Part shown: in pieces, positions 1 through 13,188 of the stretch | Layout: each line of letters begins with the position of its first letter | Position numbering within the stretch: position 1 is the first letter of the stretch | From: Labia minor | Taxonomy: Eukaryota; Arthropoda; Insecta; Dermaptera; Spongiphoridae | Assembly (NCBI GenBank): GCA_963082975.1 | Contig: OY720344.1 | Coordinates: 88,350,107-88,414,106 of the forward strand | Length of the DNA: 64,000 bases | Direction: 5' to 3' | Translations under genes and position numbers: made by a program | Notes under the pieces: generated by a model | Database searches by the model: none | The model's input: the letters and a program-made list of their open reading frames with translations, nothing else | Told to the model about the DNA's origin: nothing

Positions 1-1699
1 TTAATGAAAATATGTTTTTAAAGAATATTAATTATAAAACCAAAACAAATTATCGAGGACCGAGTTAAGTGGAAACATTCTTAACTACTGAGTTTGAGGA
101 TGTAGCTTCAAACTTCACCAAGTTCACAAATATTTAAAATATAATATTTAATGTAATGAAATAAGAATAAATAAATTTGGAAATTGAATAATTTGGGACA
201 AATTCAATTAATATTTTATATTAGAGTCTTACATTCTTAAATAAATTCTATTTCAATTTGAAGTTAAATTCAATAAAGTAGCTTACACTCAAATGTTAAT
301 GAGCATGTTAAAGAAATAAACGAATTGTCGAATCGGGGTAAACAAGTACATTATTCATTCATCAAGAAACTCGCTACAAGAAACTCTTAAATGAACTTTT
401 ATTTATTAATCAAATAATTTAAAATTATAATTAAATAAATAACGACAAGGAAGATGGGGGGAATCTAAATGGAGTTGAACTTTTCTTTTTTTTTCTCTTA
501 CTTAAGCATCCCCTTTTTTCATCACAGATAATGTTTATTTCTGTTTTAATGTTAATCAAATACACTTAAAAAATCTTAATATCTCATGTATATATGTATA
601 TATATTTAAATAAATAAATTTACATGTTAAAATCATTTCAATTCAATTCCATTAAAACTAAATCCATTATAATTTCAAAATAAAATAAAATAAAATAAAA
701 TATTCAATCGTCCTGATTTCTGATCAAAGTCGAGATATTTCTAATAAATAAAAAAAAAAATATAAATGAAAATTGATAAATCGCGTGACAGTTTTAACTC
801 CAAAGTGCCAAATTTCCATTGTAACCACTTAAATAAAGTATCAAAGGAAAAATAATGATTAAGAATATTTAATTGAAATAATAATAAATTTAAAATTAAA
901 AAAAAAATGATATTAAAATCAGCACAACTCTATAGTCGTCCTTCACATTAATTTCTAACATAAAAAAAAAATTCTACATAAGATAAATTTATTAAATATA
1001 GAAAAAAAAGGGAAGAAACATATAAAGAAATTCCGGAAAAGCAAATATATTTTCTCAGCATTTTTTTATATCCCTGTAAATCTCTCTTTTTTTGTTATTT
1101 AAATCGAATTTTAATGGCTTGGTGGAAATGTTTTGCTTTAAGCTGGTTTGTTTGAATAATTGCTGGAATAATACTTGCCTTTTTTTTGTTTTTTTTTTAG
1201 TTTTTTTTTTTTTTAATAAATTAATCGTTTGTTGAAAAGACATTGGTTAAAGTTTAAAACAGAGAAATATACAATTATTTTAGATGACTCAAAAAAATAT
1301 TATAATATCATAAATAAAATAAAATAAAATAAATATATAAACATATTATAAGTATGACTGAAATGGAATGAACTGGATTTTTTTTTATAATTTGAATGCA
1401 ATGAAATATCAACATAAATTTAACTTTATGAAGAGTTCCTATGAAGTTTGATTGAAATATTATTTTCTTTTATTTTTTTCATGAAGGTAAGACGGACAGA
1501 TTTTCAGTGAATAGTCATCATTTCTCTTCTCAACAATTTCCGACAAAATTTCTTTGTTTGTGATTATAGAAGCAGCTCTTAAGGAATCATCTCAGAAAAA
1601 GGCCCATTCTGACAAATTTTGAGATTTCTACTTATTCCTTATCACATATAACGAAAATAGCCATACATGAGCTTTGATTTAATGCTAAAATATAATCGT

Positions 1700-2265
1700 C
1701 GGTTTGGAAGAATACCGTCAGAACTCAAAAATTATCATAATTGAGATTTTTATATAAAACTATTGCTTATTGTCAATATATTATGTGGAAGAGAGGCACA
1801 AGTTGTAACTACTGTTAAAATCACTAGATAGCATTTAAAAGTCTGTAATTCCCGCAGTTTTATACGGCCATTCTGAGTAAGGCCGTCACATGTTAGTTGT
1901 GTCTTGATTGTTATTGTAGAATTATATGAAATAGTGTTACATTTTATAAAGAGCCATGATTTTGATTTAATAGTTTTAGTGAATACAATCATATTTTGTG
2001 TTGGATTATTGTGCAGTATTCAAAAGGCGAACTATTTTTTGGGCAAGACTGTTACATATTTAAATAGGGAGTGTAAAAGGCTTAAGTGTACATAAATTAC
2101 AAATTATTAGTCGAAATCATAATTTAAAATGCCTCTGAATTATATGTAGAAGCGTTTGTTTCTATTATATATCCCTGCAAAGATATAATTGTTTTAATAT
2201 TTGACAAATTTTGAAATGCGTGGAAATCTATTAATTTAAAGTTGTGACGGTATTCTTCCAAACCG
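1700..2265. repeat. 21-bp inverted-repeat pair, possible MITE
   Basis: The stretch at 1700-1720 (CGGTTTGGAAGAATACC and on) recurs as its exact complement at 2245-2265, with weaker similarity outside. The 520 bases between hold short open frames such as 1904-2095 with no recognisable domain. The pair looks like the ends of a non-autonomous DNA transposon, but I see no target duplication. Confidence 0.45.
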
Positions 2266-2269
2266 GAGT

Positions 2270-4824
2270 TTAAATGTGATGGGGGTCTATTTGTAATACT
2301 AATTTGCAATGGACTCTGAATTCACATATATGGTACCATCAATCTGTTAAATAGTAAGTAAAGTTCCCTTCAATAATTATTATCATAAAAACAGTCGTCA
2401 AGGTGTATTTATTTTTATTTATTTACTTAAAACCGGCCTATCTCCTGTGAGTCATTCTGTATATACAATATTTTAAAAAATAATATGGTATAGTATATAA
2501 AAACAATAATTTTCAGACAAACTCAGATATTATATAAATATATTGATGTCTAATAAAAATTGAGCCAAGTACTTAAATTGAAAGAATCGAAATTTTTAAA
2601 AGCCATTTTTAAGTATTCAACTTAAAGTAATTTCAATATTATTTCCTTTTAATAATAATAAAAAATTTGATCAATAAAATTAATTAGTTATTAAAAATAG
2701 TGCATTTTATTAACTGAATGAAGGTGATAAATGTGGAATAGAATTTTTTATGAATGAAAATATTTATTTACTTGAAATATTTATTATCTTATTAGATATA
2801 AAAATAATACCGGAATGAAAAACAAAATAAATGAATTTAATATATATAATTGTATATTTTTAATTTGTAATTAAGATTGAATGAAAATAAAAAAAAAGCA
2901 AAAGTATTTTTTTAAAAAGATAATCTTATGAAAAATCCATCTCTTTTTTGTTGTTGGGTCCTTTATTTTAAGGCTTAATATATTTAAGTATGATTAATTA
3001 GATTTTATGTCAGTTAGCGGATAATAAATGGAGCGTAAGTGGATATTGCGTGGTCCTGATTGAGTTTTTATTAACGATATCTTTATCAATATGGATATCC
3101 TATCCGGGGTAGAATCGTCACGTTTCAAAAATAGTAGATTAAAAAAAAAAATGAAATAAAATAAAATGTCTCTTTTCGATCTAAAACATTACTATAGATA
3201 TTGGAGGAAAAGGAATCAGGGATGTGGGTGATGTCGGAGAGTGGTTAGAGGTGATATAAAAAAAAATGAGCGCACACCACTACAAAGCACGCAGGTAAAC
3301 ATCAAGATAGCTAATATCAATTTCTGTTACTATTTATAGTAAAATGAATTTAAAACTAGAGTTAATAGATGATAGCTTATCGCAAAATCAGTTTTTTTTT
3401 CTTTGCAAGCAGGAATGAATTGTTTACGATGACTATCACGATTAAAGCGAGATTTATATATATATACATATATACATATATATGTATATATGTATATATA
3501 TGTATGTATATAAAGAGAACAGAGAATATTATGTGCCAAAAGCAAGCGTGAACATTCAGTGCAGAAGAGAATCCCACCCAAATAGTAAATAACCAATAAA
3601 CTCTAATCTAAAATCATTTATTTATTTATTATTTCATTTATTTATTTATTTATTTTTTGAACAAATAACAATGATCGTCCTTTTTGAATAGAAATGAATG
3701 GCTTTAATAAAAACAAGAATCACGACTATAAGGAGTTCATTTCAATTTATCCATTCAATTGTCAGTATTTTCTCCAATTTGTCCAAAAATCCTGAGAATT
3801 AAACAAAAAAAAAAAAAAAAAAACACGAACCCATCGATTTTATTTTTCTCCCAACTTAATTGAATAACTTTTCAATATTCTAATGGAGATAAAATTTGAT
3901 TTTCAACCCAAAACATCATACCATCCTCATTTTCCTCTCAATCACTTCTTTTTTTCCAACCCAAACCGATTGATTCACATAAATTGATATTTGATTTGTT
4001 TATTCCACAAACCAAGCTAGAAGCACGTAAATAATTTCATAAATTAAAAATAAAAAAAAAACAAACGAATTGAAGTCAACTAGTTATATGAAATATTATC
4101 ATCGCTAATAAATAAAATCGTATATGTATTAGATCGGCTTATGAAAATCATTTTAATTACCTTATACCTACATATATAAATATTTATCATACAAGTGGCA
4201 ACAAATAGTTACTTTATGATTATATTTTGAAATTAACCAAATGATTATACATGATAATCAGGTATTGAACCATAAATATAATTACACTGTTTCATTATTC
4301 GTTTTACCATATAAAAAAAATAACCATTTTATTAGCAATTAAGAATATTAATGATGGAAACGTATATAAATAATATTTTTTAATGTTTGAAATTGGTGAA
4401 TCTGATAATTTTATTATTTTCGAAATTATGTATTTTAAATCATTATTTTATATATTTATTATTTTCTTTTGATATATGTAGACAACTTAAATAAATATTT
4501 AAAATAAAAAAAATGAATGAAATATAAATATTTATTTGTTATGTTTTATTATTCTATTAAAATAATATATTATTCATTAATCATATTGTGTGCATTAATA
4601 AAAAAGAAACAAAATGTATATTTACATTAAAACTATTTATTTTCATTAGGAATTTATCAGTCCTGTGATGAACTCGACAAAAAGTTCAAATCTAATCAAT
4701 TTTCCAAAAATGTATAATTTTATATAAAACGAAGTAGATTCTCAAATCAATAAATAGCTAAAACGGGCTTAATCTAAGAATTTAGTGCTTAAATGATAAA
4801 AACAAAAGATAACCTGTTGTTTAA
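2270..4824. other. Featureless AT-rich stretch with TA microsatellite
   Basis: No gene is visible. A TA/TATACA microsatellite at about 3455-3510 accounts for the open frames on both strands there, and a homopolymer A run lies at about 3805-3823. Confidence 0.6.
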
Positions 4825-4957
4825 GAGAAGAGCAATCAGGAAGTGAACAGTTGATAGGCCAAGGATGTGGTGGGAAGACAATGAGGGAGTTGGAAGAGAA
4901 TAAGAGTTGGATGGAGGTCAGGATAGAGACCGGCCAAGAACTATCGAGTTCCCTATA
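4825..4957 (+). mobile_element. LINE 3'-end fragment (decayed)
   Basis: The segment ends CGGCCAAGAACTATCGAGTT, matching the terminal codons of the LINE fragment at 9908-9991. An internal frame reads RPRMWWEDN, resembling the RPRKRWxDN motif near the C-terminus of non-LTR retrotransposon ORF2 proteins. Stops break the frame. A hAT element sits immediately downstream. Confidence 0.5.
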
Positions 4958-4965
4958 GCCTAGAA

Positions 4966-5271
4966 CAGCGGTCGCCAAACTTTTTGACACCACGGACCAG
5001 TTAATTCATAATTTAAATCCCGCGGACCACTAATAGGATTTTTTAAGTGTTAAATATATTTATAAATAAAAATTGTAATCAAAGAACACATAAAATGTAC
5101 CTAGTTAATAAAATGAAACTATTATCACGTATTGTTATGAATTGAATCATGTTTTAATGCATCTTAAAACATAACTTAACATGATAAGTATATTCCACAT
5201 TTTTCTGCGGACCAGCGAAATTTTCTCGCGGACCACTAGTGGTCCACGGACCACCACTTTGGCAACCTCTG
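4966..5271. mobile_element. hAT MITE with 8-bp target duplication
   Basis: The 306-bp element starts CAGCGGTCGCCAAAC and ends GGCAACCTCTG, terminal inverted repeats of hAT type. The 8-bp duplication GCCTAGAA flanks it exactly at 4958-4965 and 5272-5279. Subterminal CGCGGACCAC motifs occur at both ends. There is no transposase frame, so it is non-autonomous. Confidence 0.9.
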
Positions 5272-5279
5272 GCCTAGAA

Positions 5280-6232
5280 GATATGTACAAATTAAAAATA
5301 AATATTTAAAATGATATATAGGAATATTGAGAAATTTAAATTGCTTTATTTAACTTTGAAATAATTGTTTCATTTTCTCATAAATAAACCAAACACTTTA
5401 TAGAATTAAAAAATCTTAATTTGATTATTAGGATTTTTTAATTTCTCGCTTAAAGATAAGATCGAAGTTCTTAAATAGATTATAAATATATATACCTACA
5501 TAGTAATTTTTAGTTTATTACAAGGAAGAACCAAAGTATTTTAAAACAATTAAACCTAGACCAATTAGACATTTTGTTAAATAAATAATAATCTAATTTT
5601 TCTAAATGAATCAGAAGTATAATTAAAATTTTTGTTGATGTTAGTAAAATATATCATTTACTTCTCTAATAAATGTAAAATAAATAACTGAATAGAGGGA
5701 ATAATGCCTGTTTGAATTGATTATTAATGTAACGATTCAAAAGTTCTTCATTTCATACATTTATTTTCTTAGCAAATTGAAAAATTAACATAGGTTAATG
5801 GATTTTCCTAGCATCAATAAAATAAACAGAATTATCTCCCTCTCCCTATCATTACTCTAAAAGGATAAATTCTTCAAGCGTTCTCTAATTAAATCTCAAG
5901 GATAAAAGCAAATATATTTTTATCATTTTGACGTAGTTCTTTTATGAATGAATTTTGTTAAGTAGATGTTTTATTTTTTGCTTTTATTTAATTTCTACTA
6001 AATCATAATAATCAATAGCAGAGGGTTTATAATATTAACAAATTAAATTAAATGTTTTAACAACAAATTCTAATAATCCCTTATATTTTTTTAAATCATT
6101 AAATATATAAATAAATATATAGGGTAAAGTATACAATCGTTGGCCCCGAGGCAGTCATTGGCCCCCTATCACTAAAACACAAACAATAAGAGATTTTTAT
6201 TTTAAAAATTGCCCTATTAACTATGGTTATGT
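5280..6232. other. Featureless AT-rich stretch
   Basis: No gene or repeat with clear ends is visible. A short GC-richer patch at 6130-6170 (GTTGGCCCCGAGG) may be the end of a degraded transposon. Confidence 0.5.
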
Positions 6233-6420
6233 CAGTGATTGTCAACCTTTTTTTTTACCGCGGCACACTTTTAACAGTTTAAAAATTTGGCGGCATACAA
6301 AGAAAAAGATAAGTGTAAAAGTTTACCATATTGAAAAAAAGTGGTCCCAAAAACGGTTTACCTTTTTTTTAACCATATTGGAAAAATTTAGAAAAAAACG
6401 TCGGAAATGATTAAGAGCCT
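6233..6420. mobile_element. hAT remnant (cggcacac family), 3'-truncated
   Basis: It starts CAGTGATTGTCAACC followed by a T run and ACCGCGGCACACTTTTAAC, the same layout as 45564-45772 and 46864-47061. The right inverted repeat is missing, so the copy is truncated. Confidence 0.7.
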
Positions 6421-8721
6421 CTTTAAATTTGTAATAATTTGGCATTTATTTACCAATATTGTCAATGAATATAAATAATTCCTTTTATTATCATACTCTT
6501 AATTATAACATAACTTAATTATAAATTATAAAATTTTAATATATATTTACTAGTAATAAAAACATTTCTTAAAAAGGAATCACAATACTTTCTACCCCCA
6601 TATTGTGTAAAAGTGTTATATTTAATATTCATTTGTTTTAATTAATTTATATTTAATTATTTAATAAAATCAAAAAGAAAAGAAATATATTAATTTTTTA
6701 CCATAACCTACTAGTTTACTTTCACAAAAAAAAAAGGTAGGAGTTTTGGTCCTTTACATTTTTATCTCTAATATTCGTAAATCATTTTTATTTTCATCAT
6801 TTGAAAAAAAGGAATTTTTTATACTAAATCACTTCTACTTTATTAAATATAAAAGCAAATATTAAAGAAAAAAAAATAATAAAAAATAAACACTTTTACG
6901 ATACTCAAACACTTGATTGATAAAGTGACTTTAGTAAATATCATTTCTTTGAAGAAAGTCTTAGTATAAAAATATTCTAAATCACCGAACCATTTGAATA
7001 ATAAAAAAAAAATAAACTGTTTTATATATATAATACAAAAAAAAAAGAAAAAAAAAAGAAAAAGAAGTATGAATAAATATTCGCTAAATCACGCTAATAT
7101 AAATCCCCGGGGGTTAAGTCAAGTCACGCTTCTGATTAAAATCCATTTCTTCCAATAAATCTTGAACAAAAAAAAGAAAAAAAAATGAAAAAAAATGAAT
7201 TGAATATTTGAATTGTACAAGTATTAAATCAATAAGATTAATGCATTTCGAAAACATTCTAAAGCATACTTAATTAATTGATGAGAAAAGTATATAGGAA
7301 TATATTATAATATATCAATTGTTTATACATATATAATTCTTTCTAAAAAGAATGTATATAATATGTGATTAATATTAAATAAATTAAAACATTTTTATTA
7401 TATTTAGCGAATAATAAACGCATCAAAAATCAATGAAAGAAACATGATAAAGTAATTTTTCCTATTTAATGGTTTACATTGTATTTTGATTTATTTACAT
7501 TTAATATATTTAAATGAGCAAGTACAATTTGAAGGGTTACTTAATAATTGACAATGGATTGAATAGGAAATAAATTATGAATATTGACTGTAATAATAGA
7601 TTGTATCTACTATATATAGAATGTGATAGAAGATACGATATTAGTAGTATTATTTATTTATATTCATAAATATTAATTATAATAATTTATAAGAAAATTA
7701 TTGCTTAATTCAACCTGATCAATAATAATGACTATAACAATAACAAAGAAAAATAATAAATAAATAAATTAAATATATTTAAAATAACTGCTTTTGTTTT
7801 TAAAAGATTGACATAAAATAAATAAATCAAGTTTAAAATATTCTAATGAAAAAATAAACATATCCTAAAAATTACATTCCCTTTTTTAAAATTTTTTTAT
7901 ATTGTATTTATTTAACCATTAATAATATTTGCTTAAATATATCTTTTTTTTTCAATTAAATACTTTTAGTATTTGAAAGGGAAAATGTGTATTATTTTAA
8001 ATATTTTAAATATTCTATAAAATCTGAGAAGAGGGGGTGGATGTAACCTAAAACAATCCATTTACATTTCACCCTTTCTCATTAACCCTTCTATTATTCC
8101 CTCGCCATTGGAAAGTTATCTCATATACAATGTTGAGTAATTTTTTTCCAAACTATTATTGATTAAAATAAAAAATAAACTTTTTCAATTAATTTTAAAC
8201 AAATATATATATATATCTCCGTGTAATATATATATGTATATATATATAGACATAAATATAATGCGTTTTCTGTTAAATTGAAATTCTAAATATAATTATT
8301 TAGAAATTATCTGTAAAGTAAATATTTGTTGCCATTAAATGATTTAATAAATATACAAATTATATATTATTAATTAATTATCCAATTAGAGAGCCGATTA
8401 ATTACATAATATATCAATATTGAAAAGGATTTTATTTATTTTATTTTTGAACTCAATATTTCATATTTGATATAGACCTATATATAAAATATATATATTT
8501 TTATATAACTTTTGATAAAATTACAACAACGTTCTCATGTTTTTCATCTCATCCTCCCCCTCAATTCTAACCCTATTTATTTTCTTCATGCCGCCATTAT
8601 AAATAAAAAAAGAGACAATTTGTTGTTCTTTAATGATAAAAAATTAACCATTTTGTTATTGCTTGTTTTGTTATCTACGAGAACAATTTTCTGCTTTTTC
8701 TCTGAAATTCGGTTCACTCTC
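6421..8721. other. Featureless AT-rich stretch
   Basis: Long A and T runs and TA-rich segments (for example 8206-8250) fill this stretch. Nothing coding or repeated was identified. The frame opening at 8512 has no recognisable domain. Confidence 0.55.
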
Positions 8722-8725
8722 TTAA

Positions 8726-9213
8726 CCCTTTGGGTACATTTGACGGCTCACGCTCGTCATGCGCAAATTTTGGCGTAAAAACATTTGACGAGTCCGACTC
8801 GTCATTTCAAATAACGCCAACAGAGTCCAAACAACACCCTACAAAAAGATGCCGAGTTTGTTATAAAAACAAAATTAGAAGTGAAACTACCTGGCAGTGC
8901 AAACAATGCCAAGTACCTCTGCATTTACCAACATGTTTCGAAAAATATCACACTTTGCAAAATTATTAGTAATTTTCTTTTTGATATATTTAGTTGTTAG
9001 TTGAAAACTATTTGTTATTATTTTTGTTTGTTTTATTTATCATTATTATTCTGTAATTATTATAAACTTATATCTTATTTAAACTATGTATTAAATTGAA
9101 ATAAACAATTTGTTACATACAAAATATTGCATTATCATACATCATTCAGATAGCAACAAATTAAATACGTTTCAGATGCATGATACTCTTTGAATAATTC
9201 AGTACCCAAAGGG
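8726..9213 (+). mobile_element. Internally deleted piggyBac element with TTAA ends
   Basis: The 488-bp element has perfect 12-bp terminal inverted repeats, CCCTTTGGGTAC and GTACCCAAAGGG, flanked by TTAA at 8722-8725 and 9214-9217, the diagnostic piggyBac target. Subterminal GACGAGTCCGACTCGTC palindromes lie at the left end. It keeps only the tail of a transposase gene. It is non-mobile unless supplied with transposase from elsewhere. Confidence 0.93.
8790..8969 (+). pseudogene. piggyBac transposase C-terminal zinc-finger remnant
   Basis: The open frame ends with the Cys/His-rich domain that closes piggyBac-type (PGBD4-like) transposases: RCRVCYKNK, then TTWQCKQCQVPLHLPTCFEKYH, a cross-braced zinc-binding pattern that helps bind transposon ends. 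The DDD catalytic core is absent, and the frame runs from the left terminus straight into the finger, so this is a deletion derivative. The finger itself is unbroken and ends at a natural stop just before the 3' UTR-like part of the element. Confidence 0.88.
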
Positions 9214-9217
9214 TTAA

Positions 9218-9860
9218 TGTTAATTTATAGGATTGTTTTTCTTTGTTTTTTTTTTTTGTTTATTTTAATTTTAATCTTAATATAAATTAATTTATAGCAA
9301 ATGGGCCGCCATTCAAAAATCAGATAAACATTTTTATACCTCTTTTTTTCACGATACAATTAACATTATCTGGTTAAATGTAATAAAATAGAATATATCC
9401 GTGTAATAATAAATTATTATACTACTCGTTTAGTTAAAAATATACATATATACTTAAATTATATAGAGAAAACAATTTTTAAAGCTTGTATAAACATCAA
9501 TTGGTATAAAATCATTGCAATGAGATAAAAAAACCTCCATTTATTTGAAATATTATTTATTAATTTTTTTTCAGATAAATTCATAATTACTTTTTTTTAT
9601 GATCATACATGTGAGAGTCAATGTATTGATATAAATTATTAAAATGGGATAATAAATAATTCAATAAATAGTTTTATTTGTTATTATTTTAACAAAAGAT
9701 TCTTTAATGCTATTAATAGGGATTGTTATTGTTTAAAAGAAAATCCGATTTGGCGGTTAATGAGGGAGAAAAAGAAGAAAATCAAAAATGTAATAAAAGA
9801 ATGAAGATATTGTTTTTAGAGGATTATATTTTATTATTGCTAGTGTATTAAAACCATTAA
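9218..9860. other. Featureless AT-rich stretch
   Basis: No gene is visible; there are T runs at 9248-9258 and scattered short repeats. Confidence 0.5.
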
Positions 9861-9907
9861 GATTGAATTATATGGGTGTGGGGCATGGTCTATGATCTTA
9901 GGAGACG

Positions 9908-9991
9908 GGTAAGGACTGGAAGGTTGTGGCTCAGAATAGGGATACTTGGAGAAGTGTGGTTGCTGCGGCCAAGAACTTTCGAGTTCCGTAG
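9908..9991 (+). pseudogene. LINE ORF2 C-terminal fragment
   Basis: The frame reads DWKVVAQNRDTWRSVVAAAK and terminates after NFRVP at TAG (9989-9991). This DR-x-W-R-x-V-V-x-x-A-K ending is typical of the C-terminus of non-LTR retrotransposon ORF2 proteins, downstream of the reverse transcriptase. Only the extreme 3' end is present, as expected of a 5'-truncated insertion. Related copies are at 4825-4957, 48070-48345 and 50428-50690. Confidence 0.75.
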
Positions 9992-10619
9992 ATTAATTAA
10001 AATAATGAATTATAATACATTGTTAGTTAAGAATTATTATATATGAAATATCAATAATCTATTTCTATATTTTTATATGATTTGTAATTTCTTGACTGAA
10101 CCATTCTCCCCCCCCCCTTCAGAAATCTCTATCCTGATTTATCTTCATTTAATTCATATTAACTCCCAATTCAATTCAATTATAAAATAATAAATAAAAT
10201 TAGCTAAAAGAAATTTTGATTATTTTTTAAATTTAGTATAATATGATTTTTCATATAAGCAAAAAAAGCGAAGTTGGAGAAATTATTAATTCACGAGATT
10301 ATTATACAAATTTTAAAATTTGTATTTAAATTGAATAAATCTTAAATGGAAATATAAAATTCATTGTGAAAATTAATATAACAAATCTATATATAATATA
10401 ATGTATAATAATATTCAAATTAATTTTATATTATTTAAATTCTTTATATGACAGTACGGTATAGAGGTAATCCAACTTTTTCTTCTTTCTTTCACGTTCA
10501 TTTATTTTAAATTCAAAAGTATTAAAAAAATCCAATCTATTCAAAGTTGAATTTAATATCTTAAGTTTGTCTTAAGTAGAAAAATTTGTGAATATTCTTT
10601 TTTTTTCTAACTAATTTTT

Positions 10620-11066
10620 TTTTTCCTACTTTTTCTTCCGATTCTCCCTCGGGGTCTTTGAAGCGAATTTATTTTCGTAAAACTATAGATGTCCCTTGAT
10701 TGGGACAGATTGAACAAATAGCGTCACTTTGAAAGTTGGCAATAAGGTATTTTACAGCCTAAGAAAATGGGAGAAACATAAAAAAAGAAAGAAGAAAACG
10801 AAATGAGTATAGAGCCGCTGTGAGTTAGGTTTTTTAGAGGATGGGAGAAGAATAAGGAAAGGGATGGCGGAGTGAAAGGCACCAAATCCACGAGCAAAGC
10901 AGTAGCGGTCGTCATTTGCAGAGTCTTTCCAATTCCCTTCCCAAACGGAAATTTTCTCCACATCCCACCCAAACAGGCATTGAATTCGCTTCCATCCCCT
11001 CACCACTCCAACGCTATAACTCCTTTCTTTTTACTTTTTTTACTGAAAGCAATCAAATCAATCTAA
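10620..11066. other. GC-richer patch, unassigned
   Basis: This patch is visibly less AT-rich than its surroundings, with open frames on both strands (10724-11006 minus, 10872-11066 plus). None shows a known domain or convincing splice sites. It might be a conserved intronic element, an untranslated exon or an old transposon. Confidence 0.35.
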
Positions 11067-11069
11067 AAA

Positions 11070-13080
11070 CCTACTCCATATGATTCAATTCAATTAACTT
11101 TAATATTTCATTTTTTTCTATCCTCCATTAATTTGACAAGAAATTTATTGAAGGAAAATCAAATTACTAAGAAAAAAAGTTGCTAACTCAGGAGAGAAGT
11201 CAGTTTTTTTATTTATTTTATTTCAGAGTTTTATTTTAGTATTTTTTTTTCTCTTTGTTAATAATTTAATTATTTTACGTGCAATGTAATTAAGTATTTT
11301 TATCTTTGACTATATATTTTACTATTTCTATAACATTCATTAATTAAAAAACATTTAAATAAAATTCAAGATTTAATTATTTAAGATTTATAGGTAATTG
11401 TTTTGAGAAATTCTTTTTTAATTCGTATTTTTCAATTATATGATTTTTTTATATAACTCTCACAAGACTTATAAATAAAATATTTCGGTTTTTATTATAA
11501 ATTTAACAGAAGAGATGATGTTTTTTTTAAATAATATCACAAAAATAAAAAATAAAATATGGAATTGTCTTATTTCGGTTGCATAACTTGTAGGGGTTTT
11601 AAAGAGAGGCTTAAAGATACGTTGTATATATTATATATAATGTGCATTTTAGTTTACTACCGGACAATAAAAATATATTACAATTTAGTACTGTAAGGAT
11701 TATTTTTATATAAATTAGTATTTTGATATTTTTGTGGGAAATGTTCTTTTATTTAGAAAAGTCGCGTTGTATTTAACATACAATAAATTAATTTGAATTT
11801 TATATTTATACTTTTAATATTTTCGAATTACTATTTCATTTTTTTTTATAAATATATATTTAAGAAATATTAGAGAATTAATAATTTTTTAAAATGATTT
11901 TTTTATAGTTCAAGAAGCCCATTTGTTATATATTAAATTATATATTCTTTTTAATTAAAGATATAACAAAAATCTGTTGTAATAAAATAAAAAAGCATAA
12001 CTTTATTTGTCTCTTTTTTTATTGTCTCCCTCTCTTTTGATATTATATTCTTTGTTTTTATATTCTCACTACATTTATATAAAATCTAGTATTATATAAT
12101 ATTGCATTCCCTTGCCCTGACGTGCGCTTTTTGTTTGTTTGTTTGTTATATTTTTTGCCATTCAGCTGCAGAAACGCAACAAAAAATAAAAAATAATAAT
12201 AATAAACCTTTTACCGCAAATAACAGGATTTCATTTTCAAAAAAAAAATCGACCACTGTGAATTTTGTATTTATTACCCCACCCTCTAAAAATAATAATA
12301 AATTATTTTTTATTTTATATAGTTTGTGTACTTTTTTCTTTTTATATTTATAATTTATATGTAAATTAATAGATAATATTTGTACTAAAAATACACATAG
12401 GTATATAATATTAATATTCATGTTCTCATCTTAAATTATGTAGTTTAAATGATAGAAACCATTAAGTTGAATATTTATATCTTCAATGTATGCAATATCA
12501 ACTACTTAATTGTGCGTCCTGTTTTAAAATTAGGTTAAGTTTATTTTGGGTAAAAAAATTGCTATTAGTATTTTTTCTAGCTTTTATAAAATTTAATCTT
12601 CTTTATTAATTTTTTTTTTTATTTTTTAAATAAATTATTAAATAATATTTAAGAATGATTATTGAAAATTAAATTAATCAGTAAAACCAGACAAAAATAT
12701 TTTGTAATAATAATAAAATCGTTTTAATTAACTTTAATTAAATAAACTCAATATCTGTTGTATATTATATTGAACGACTCATGTACAGAGTATAAATTGT
12801 ATTTACATGTTTGAACTTAAATTGAATTTGTTTGATTAATTATCTGAAAGTGTTTATTCACCACAGACAAATTCTCAATAAGAACTGATCATAACCTCTA
12901 GATTAATCTGTTTAGTAACTTTCCCGACAGGTTTATCAACTAGAAATTACCGAAAACTTCTCCTTTCCTACTATCTTCTTGAACAATTTAATGTAAACCA
13001 ACCGTCTGAAACTGAAATTGATCTTTCTTAATCAAATACTCTGCTATAATCTTCAACGATTGAATGTTATAAATAAAAGA
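11070..13080. other. Featureless AT-rich stretch
   Basis: I searched here for the C-terminal complexin exon on the minus strand and did not find it. The frames around 12102-12421 are low-complexity T/A-rich sequence. Confidence 0.5.
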
Positions 13081-13188
13081 TCTTTTATGATATTGAAAAT
13101 GAAATCTCCAAAGGTTTGCATGATAAAAGGTTTGTTAAACAAAAAGTGAAATAGCGAGTAGCAGGATGCGTGCCTGGGACCCCCTTAC

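Larger units (their letters stand above)
1..13188 (-). other. cpx: Complexin downstream intron (or 3' region)
   Basis: This region lies 3' of the penultimate coding exon and begins with the donor GTAAGG at 13188. I could not find the C-terminal complexin exon here, so it is probably an intron running past the window edge. Content outside the listed elements is AT-rich sequence with homopolymer runs and no coding signature. Confidence 0.6.

Noticed and set aside
3330-3596. Open frames on both strands around a TATA/TACA tract
   Set aside because: They are produced by the simple repeat (YIYIYIYTY-type residues).
10724-11006. Possible C-terminal complexin exon in the GC-richer patch
   Set aside because: No frame encodes the expected KLKNQ-type continuation or a C-terminal Cys motif, and no suitable acceptor precedes it.
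12098-12150. GC-richer phrase GCCCTGACGTGCGC considered as the last complexin exon
   Set aside because: The minus-strand translation does not match the complexin C-terminus.
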